Positions 58,896 through 64,000 of a stretch of DNA of 64,000 nt are shown one piece after another. The stretch's first letter is position 1. The number at the start of each line of letters is the position of its first letter. The position numbers and the translations under genes were made by a program. The notes beneath the pieces were generated by a model. It ran no database searches. It worked only from the letters and a program-made list of their open reading frames with translations, and was not told the origin of the DNA. Source of the stretch: Microbacterium testaceum (lineage in GTDB: Bacteria; Actinomycetota; Actinomycetes; Actinomycetales; Microbacteriaceae); the NCBI RefSeq assembly GCF_029761935.1, contig NZ_CP121699.1:1116001-1180000 (forward strand), given 5' to 3'.

Positions 58896-59987
58896 TTAGG
58901 AGTCGGCGAGGGCCGCGAGGCGCGCTTCTTCGTCGGCGGTGATCGCCGACTCGATGATCGGGCCGAGGGCGCCGTCCATCACCTGGTCGAGGTTGTACGC
59001 CTTGTACCCGGTGCGGTGATCGGCGATACGGTTCTCGGGGAAGTTGTAGGTGCGGATGCGCTCGGAGCGGTCCATGCCGCGGATCTGCGACTTGCGCGCA
59101 TCGGCGGCGACGGCGTCGCGCTCCTCCTGCTGCTTGGCGAGCAGGCGGGCGCGCAGCACGCGCATGCCGGCCTCGCGGTTCTGCAGCTGCGACTTCTCGT
59201 TCTGCATCGAGACGACGATCCCGGTGGGAACGTGCGTGATGCGCACCGCGGAGTCGGTCGTGTTGACGGACTGACCGCCGGGGCCCGACGAGCGGAAAAC
59301 GTCGATCTTCAGGTCGTTCGGGTCGATCGCGACCTCTTCGGGCTCGTCGACCTCGGGGAAGACGAGGACGCCGGTCGTGGAGGTGTGGATGCGCCCCTGC
59401 GACTCGGTGGCGGGCACGCGCTGCACGCGGTGCACTCCGCCCTCGTACTTCAGGTGCGCCCACACGCCCTGCGCGGGGTCGCTCGAGGAGCCCTTGATCG
59501 CGACCTGGACGTCCTTGTAGCCGCCGAGGTCGGACTCGGTGCGTTCGAGCAGCTCGGTCTTCCAGCCCATGGATGCCGCGTACTGCAGGTACATGCGCAG
59601 CAGATCGGCCGCGAAGAGGGCGCTCTCGGCGCCGCCCTCGCCGCCCTTGATCTCCATGATCACGTCACGGGCGTCGTCGGGGTCGCGCGGGATGAGCAGA
59701 CGCCGAAGGCGCTCCTGCGTCTCGGCCACGCGCTCCTCGAGAGCCGGGACCTCCTCGGCGAACGCGGAGTCCTCGCGGGCGAGTTCGCGCGCGGCATCCA
59801 GATCGTCGGATGCCGCGCGCCAGGCCTCGTAGGCGTGCACGATGCGACTGAGCTCGGCGTAGCGCCGGTTCACCCGTTTGGCGCGCGCGGCGTCAGCGTG
59901 GACCGCGGGGTCGTTCAGCTCGAGCTCGACCTCCCGGTGCTCGTCGAGCAGCCCGCGGACGGACTCGAAGATGCCGGAGTCGGACAC
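58896..59987 (-). CDS. prfA: Peptide chain release factor 1
   Basis: Recognises UAA/UAG stop codons. 363 residues. GGQ motif in [17 protein letters not shown], and the codon-recognition region with the PxT motif in [15 protein letters not shown], which is the RF1 type. It lies three bases past the rho stop. PrmC (54 kb) methylates its GGQ glutamine. Confidence 0.97.
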   Translation of the reverse strand: MSDSGIFESVRGLLDEHREVELELNDPAVHADAARAKRVNRRYAELSRIVHAYEAWRAASDDLDAARELAREDSAFAEEVPALEERVAETQERLRRLLIPRDPDDARDVIMEIKGGEGGAESALFAADLLRMYLQYAASMGWKTELLERTESDLGGYKDVQVAIKGSSSDPAQGVWAHLKYEGGVHRVQRVPATESQGRIHTSTTGVLVFPEVDEPEEVAIDPNDLKIDVFRSSGPGGQSVNTTDSAVRITHVPTGIVVSMQNEKSQLQNREAGMRVLRARLLAKQQEERDAVAADARKSQIRGMDRSERIRTYNFPENRIADHRTGYKAYNLDQVMDGALGPIIESAITADEEARLAALADS

Positions 59988-59990
59988 GGC

Positions 59991-62123
59991 TCAGCGGATG
60001 CTGTTGTCGTCACCGCCGCGCGCGGGCGCCGGGATCGACTTCTGCATCTGCACCAGGAACTCGACGTTCGACTGGGTCTCCTTGAGCTTTCCGAGCACGA
60101 CCTCGAGGGCCTGCTGGGGCTCGAGGCCGGCCAGCGCGCGACGCAGCTTCCAGGTGATCTTGACCTCGTCGTTCGACAGCAGCATCTCTTCGCGGCGGGT
60201 GCTCGACGCGTTGACGTCGACGGCCGGGAAGATGCGCTTGTCGGCGAGCTGACGGTTCAGGCGCAGCTCGCTGTTGCCGGTGCCCTTGAACTCCTCGAAG
60301 ATCACGTCGTCCATCTTGGAGCCGGTCTCGACGAGGGCCGTCGCGAGGATCGTGAGCGATCCGCCGTTCTCGATGTTGCGCGCGGCGCCGAAGAAGCGCT
60401 TCGGCGGGTACAGCGCCGAGGCGTCGACACCGCCCGAGAGCACGCGGCCCGAGGTGGGGGCGGCGAGGTTGTACGCGCGGCCGAGGCGCGTGATCGAGTC
60501 GAGCAGCACGACGACGTCGCGACCGAGCTCGACGAGACGCTTCGCGCGCTCGATGGCCAGCTCGGCGACGGTGGTGTGGTCTTCGGCCGGACGGTCGAAG
60601 GTCGAGGCGATGACCTCGCCGCGCACGGTGCGCTGCATGTCGGTGACCTCTTCGGGGCGCTCGTCGACGAGCACGACCATGAGGTGGACCTCGGGGTTGT
60701 TCGTCGCGATCGCGTTGGCGATCTGCTGCAGCACGATCGTCTTACCGGCCTTGGGGGGCGCGACGATCAGGCCGCGCTGACCCTTGCCGACCGGGGCGAC
60801 CAGGTCGATGATGCGCTGCGTGAGCTTCTCGGGACCGGTCTCGAGGCGCAGGCGCTCCTGGGGGTACAGGGGCGTGAGGTTGTTGAACTCGACGCGCGTG
60901 GCGGCGTCGTCGACCGACAGACCGTTGATCGAGTCGACCTGCACGAGGGCGTTGTACTTCTGGCGGCCCTGCTGCTCGCCCTCGCGGGGCTGCTTGATGG
61001 CGCCGACGACGGCGTCGCCCTTGCGGAGGTTGTACTTCTTGACCTGACCGAGCGAAACGTAGACGTCGCTGGGGCCGGGCAGGTAGCCGGTGGTGCGGAC
61101 GAAGGCGTAGTTGTCGAGCACGTCGAGGACACCGGCGATGGGGACGAGCACGTCGTCTTCGCCGATCTCGGTCTCGAACTCGTCGCCCGTGGTGCTCTGG
61201 CCGCGGCGCTTGTTGCGCTGACGGTTGCGGCTGTTTGCCGCCCCGCCCTGCTGCTGCTGGGCCTGCTGTCCGTTCTGGGCGTTGTCGCGCTGGGCGTTGT
61301 CGCGCTGGGCGTTGTCGCGCTGGCCGCCCTGCTGCTGCGGGGCCTCGGCCTCGTCGGCGGCGGGCTGGGCCGGAGCCTCGGCCTTGTCGGCGTCGGTCTT
61401 GTTGCGGTTGCGGTTGCGCGAGCGGCTGCGGCCACGGCCGCGGGCCGGGGCCTCGTCGGCCTGCTCGGCGGCACCGTCGGCGGGCGCGGCGTCGGCCTGC
61501 TCGGCGTCGCCCTCGGCGGGCGCGGTGTCGGCGGCGGGCGCCTCGGCGGCGGACGCGTCAGCGGCGACCGCGGGGGTCTCTGTCTCGGCGTCGGCGGCCA
61601 CGTCGGCGGCCGTGGTGACGGGGGTCGTCGCGGACTCGTCGGTCGCGGCCTCGGCGGCGGGCGCCTCGGCGGCGGCGGCGTCAGCGGCGGCCTTCTCTTC
61701 GGCGGCGGCGGCTTCGGCGGCGGCCGTCTCTTCGGCGGTCGCGCTCTTGGCGCGACGCGGGGCACGCTTGCGCGGGGCGCGTGCGGGCTTCTCGACCGGG
61801 GCCGCCTCTTCGGCGGCGGGCTCCGCGGCAGCAGCGGCGACAGGCGCCTCCGAGGCGGGAGCATCGGCAGCGGGTGCATCGGCGGCGGGCGCGTCCGCGA
61901 CCGCTTCGGCCGGGGCCTGCGCGGCGAGGGCGTCGTCGGTGAACAGCGCCTCGGGCTGCGCGTCGGCGGCCGCCTCAGCGGGCTCCTCGGCCGCGGGGGC
62001 GTCGGCGCCCTCGGGGGTCTGTTCGGTGTCGGTGCCCTCCGCCGCAGCCGTGGGCTGCTCGTCGGCGGGGGTCTCGGCGCCCTCGGGCGCGTCGACGGGC
62101 TGGGTCTCGGAGATGGACTCCAC
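59991..62123 (-). CDS. rho: Transcription termination factor Rho with long disordered N-terminus
   Basis: RNA-dependent ATPase hexamer that ends transcription at unstructured C-rich sites. 710 residues, much longer than the E. coli protein (419). Residues about 1-330 are Ala/Glu/Pro-rich, then Arg/Asn/Gln-rich with a basic patch ([15 protein letters not shown] and RQRNKRRGQ). The core follows: RNA-binding cold-shock-like domain ([18 protein letters not shown]), Walker [15 protein letters not shown], Walker [16 protein letters not shown] start at 62123 after TGAGGAGCACTC. The leader upstream (62124-62276) is the only gap to thrB and may carry Rho autoregulation. Confidence 0.97.
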   Translation of the reverse strand: MESISETQPVDAPEGAETPADEQPTAAAEGTDTEQTPEGADAPAAEEPAEAAADAQPEALFTDDALAAQAPAEAVADAPAADAPAADAPASEAPVAAAAAEPAAEEAAPVEKPARAPRKRAPRRAKSATAEETAAAEAAAAEEKAAADAAAAEAPAAEAATDESATTPVTTAADVAADAETETPAVAADASAAEAPAADTAPAEGDAEQADAAPADGAAEQADEAPARGRGRSRSRNRNRNKTDADKAEAPAQPAADEAEAPQQQGGQRDNAQRDNAQRDNAQNGQQAQQQQGGAANSRNRQRNKRRGQSTTGDEFETEIGEDDVLVPIAGVLDVLDNYAFVRTTGYLPGPSDVYVSLGQVKKYNLRKGDAVVGAIKQPREGEQQGRQKYNALVQVDSINGLSVDDAATRVEFNNLTPLYPQERLRLETGPEKLTQRIIDLVAPVGKGQRGLIVAPPKAGKTIVLQQIANAIATNNPEVHLMVVLVDERPEEVTDMQRTVRGEVIASTFDRPAEDHTTVAELAIERAKRLVELGRDVVVLLDSITRLGRAYNLAAPTSGRVLSGGVDASALYPPKRFFGAARNIENGGSLTILATALVETGSKMDDVIFEEFKGTGNSELRLNRQLADKRIFPAVDVNASSTRREEMLLSNDEVKITWKLRRALAGLEPQQALEVVLGKLKETQSNVEFLVQMQKSIPAPARGGDDNSIR
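61281..61325 (-). repeat. Three 15-base tandem repeats in rho
   Basis: Unit GTTGTCGCGCTGGGC is repeated three times (the last changed in two bases), encoding QRDNA on the minus strand. It lies in the Gln/Asn-rich stretch of the disordered N-terminal region. Confidence 0.9.
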
Positions 62124-62276
62124 GAGTGCTCCTCAGAAAATGAAACGTGATCAGATCGCGCTTCGCCGTGCAGAACGCAGACGAAGGACACCAGCGGTTC
62201 GGGAGACTGCAGCCGATACCGGGTTCGCGATGTGTTGCGGATTTCGCAGGTGGTGCAGAGGCTCAGATTCGCGAAG

Positions 62277-63209
62277 TTACGCGGAACCCTCTGCGTTTTT
62301 CACTGTACCACCCTTGACGTCGACGGCGAGCATGAGCGCCTGCCACGGGGTGTCGACCACGGATGCCATAAGATCCGCCGCCTCGAGTCGCTGCCCCGGC
62401 CCGTCGGCCAGCACCAGCACGCTGGGCCCGGCTCCCGACACGACCGCCGCGTACCCCTCCGCGCGGAGGGCCCGCACGAGCCGATCGGTCTCGGGCATGG
62501 CCTGCGCGCGATAGTTCTGGTGCAGCTTGTCTTCGGTCGCCGCCATCAACAGCTCGGGACTCTGCGTCATCGCCGCGATCAGCAGAGCCGAACGCGAGAC
62601 GTTGAACACCGCATCCTCGCGCGGCACCTGCAGGGGCTGCAGGCTCCGCGCCACCGCGGTCGACATGGTGAAGCTCGGGACGAAGACCAGCGGAGAGACG
62701 CCGCGGTGGACGATGAGCTGCTTGTGCTGGGGGCCGGCGGCATCCATCCACGCGATGGTGAGTCCGCCGAACAGGCCGGGCGCGACGTTGTCGGGGTGGC
62801 CCTCCATCTCGGTGGCCAACCGCAGCAGATCGACGTCGCTCAAAGCGACCTCTCCCTCGAGCAGCCCCTTCGCGGCCAGGATGCCGGCGACCACGGCGGC
62901 CCCGGACGACCCCATGCCGCGCCCGTGGGGGATCACGTTGTGCGCCGTCAGTCGCAGCCCCGGCAGGGAACGACCGACCGAGGCGTACGTGTGCGCCATC
63001 GCGCGCACCACGAGGTGCGAGGCGTCGCGGGGGACGTCCGCCGTCCCCTCCCCCTCGACCTGGATCTCGAGCCGGTCGCCGTCGAGCTGCTCGACGACGA
63101 GCTCGTCGTAGACGCTCAGCGCGAGGCCGAGGGTGTCGAAGCCGGGCCCGAGGTTCGCGCTGGTGGCGGGAACGCGGACGGCGACCCGACGACCGGGGCC
63201 TGAGCTCAC
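62277..63209 (-). CDS. thrB: Homoserine kinase
   Basis: GHMP-family kinase for threonine synthesis, 310 residues. ATP-binding [22 protein letters not shown] near residue 85, and the N-terminal [24 protein letters not shown] at 63209 overlaps the thrC stop by 4 bases, so the pair is translationally coupled. C-terminal [14 protein letters not shown] is the second GHMP motif. Confidence 0.96.
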   Translation of the reverse strand: MSSGPGRRVAVRVPATSANLGPGFDTLGLALSVYDELVVEQLDGDRLEIQVEGEGTADVPRDASHLVVRAMAHTYASVGRSLPGLRLTAHNVIPHGRGMGSSGAAVVAGILAAKGLLEGEVALSDVDLLRLATEMEGHPDNVAPGLFGGLTIAWMDAAGPQHKQLIVHRGVSPLVFVPSFTMSTAVARSLQPLQVPREDAVFNVSRSALLIAAMTQSPELLMAATEDKLHQNYRAQAMPETDRLVRALRAEGYAAVVSGAGPSVLVLADGPGQRLEAADLMASVVDTPWQALMLAVDVKGGTVKNAEGSA

Positions 63210-64000
63210 GCGGTCACCGGCTGCAGGTCGAGCACGGAGGCGACCTCCGAGGTGGCGGCGTCGACGACCGTGGGCGACACGTCGGTGCCGTCGGCACGGC
63301 GCAGGGCCCACTGGGGGTCCTTGAGACCGTGGCCGGTGACGGTGAGGACGACCTTCGCGCCGGCGGGCACGACGCCCGACTCGGCGCGCTCGAGCAGACC
63401 CGCGACGCTGATGGCCGAGGCGGGCTCGACGAAGATGCCCACCTCGCCGGCGAGGATCTTCTGCGCCTCGAGGATGCCGGCGTCGTCGATCGCGCCGAAG
63501 TAGCCGTCGGTGGCGTCACGGGCCTCGAGAGCCAGCTCCCACGACGCGGGGTTGCCGATGCGGATCGCGCTCGCGATGGTCTCGGGCTGCTTGACGACCT
63601 CGCCGCGCACGAGGGGGGCGGAACCGGCGGCCTGGAAGCCGAACATGCGAGGCACGCGCGTGGCGACGCCGCGGGCGGCCTCTTCGCGGTAGCCGCGCGA
63701 GTACGCCGTGTAGTTGCCCGCGTTGCCGACGGGGATGAAGTGGAAGTCGGGGGCGTCGCCCAGAACCTCGACGACCTCGTAGGCGGCGGTCTTCTGCCCC
63801 TCGATGCGGTCGGGGTTCACCGAGTTGACCAGGTGCACCGGGTAGTGGTCGGCGAGCTCGCGCGCGATCTCGAGACAGTCGTCGAAGTTGCCGCGGATCT
63901 GGATGAGTCGGCCGTTGTGCGCCACGGCCTGGCTGAGCTTGCCCATCGCGATCTTGCCCTCGGGTACGAGGACCGCGGCGGTGATGCCCGCGTGGGCGGC
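63206..64000 (-). CDS. thrC: Threonine synthase (5' end outside window)
   Basis: Pyridoxal-phosphate enzyme converting O-phosphohomoserine to threonine. About 264 C-terminal residues are visible; the N-terminus with the cofactor Lys lies beyond the right edge. Family segments present: [39 protein letters not shown] (phosphate-binding GNAGN), and [11 protein letters not shown] near the C-terminus. It forms the thrC-thrB unit ahead of rho, a common actinobacterial arrangement; hom is presumably just outside. Confidence 0.97.
   Translation of the reverse strand, partial: AAHAGITAAVLVPEGKIAMGKLSQAVAHNGRLIQIRGNFDDCLEIARELADHYPVHLVNSVNPDRIEGQKTAAYEVVEVLGDAPDFHFIPVGNAGNYTAYSRGYREEAARGVATRVPRMFGFQAAGSAPLVRGEVVKQPETIASAIRIGNPASWELALEARDATDGYFGAIDDAGILEAQKILAGEVGIFVEPASAISVAGLLERAESGVVPAGAKVVLTVTGHGLKDPQWALRRADGTDVSPTVVDAATSEVASVLDLQPVTA

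Noticed and set aside
59016..62150. 1044-codon plus-strand frame over prfA and rho
   Set aside because: Simple Gly/Leu/Arg-rich translation that mirrors the rho repeats; no start signal or motif.

Overview
The window is high-GC (about 70% by eye) chromosomal DNA from an actinobacterium. Gene content, B-type-peptidoglycan hints and protein sequences point to Microbacteriaceae, most likely Microbacterium (inference from recalled family sequences, no search run). It is mostly core chromosome. No rRNA, tRNA, CRISPR, transposase, phage or plasmid genes were seen.

Layout: (1) 1-16.2 kb, mostly minus strand: infB (cut by the left edge), ylxR, nusA, an HD-domain gene between two copies of a short repeat, glgP, a DUF1206 membrane protein (+), an aldo/keto reductase, proS, an ECF sigma factor with an unusual membrane partner, a Phd/PIN toxin-antitoxin pair, benE and ispG. 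(2) 16.2-24.8 kb: a tryptophan leader peptide and attenuator driving a PhzE-like fused anthranilate/ADIC synthase, then rseP, murE, dxr, an FKBP lipoprotein and an acyltransferase. The minus-strand genes dxr, rseP, ispG, proS, nusA, ylxR and infB keep the classic actinobacterial order but are pulled apart by other genes. (3) 24.9-32.6 kb: glycerol and dihydroxyacetone use: dhaKLM, a SorC-type regulator with a large inverted repeat in front of it, glpD, glpF and glpK.

(4) 32.6-43.9 kb: accessory genes: a small membrane protein, OsmC, a secreted pair (a RICIN/Ig/discoidin protein and a cell-wall-type phosphoesterase), an asparaginase-like enzyme, an APC permease, a PP2C phosphatase, an aldo/keto reductase and a DUF5684-like membrane protein. 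(5) 43.9-55.1 kb: yaaA, the complete F1Fo ATP synthase operon (atpBEFHAGDC), and upstream on the same strand an AtpI-like protein, wecA, tsaC and prmC in overlapping order. (6) 55.1-64 kb: cysK-cysE, an amidase and a GrpB-family protein, which split prmC from prfA; then prfA, rho, thrB and thrC (cut by the right edge).

The most interesting signals are not single genes: many starts sit 6-8 bases after a TANNNT box (predicted leaderless mRNAs); a short word, GGATGCC/GGCATCC, recurs throughout; two families of intergenic inverted repeats are present; and a full Trp attenuator sits in front of a PhzE-like enzyme. I found no convincing wholly new multi-gene system. The best candidates for unexplored biology are the sigma factor/membrane partner pair and the secreted phosphoesterase pair.
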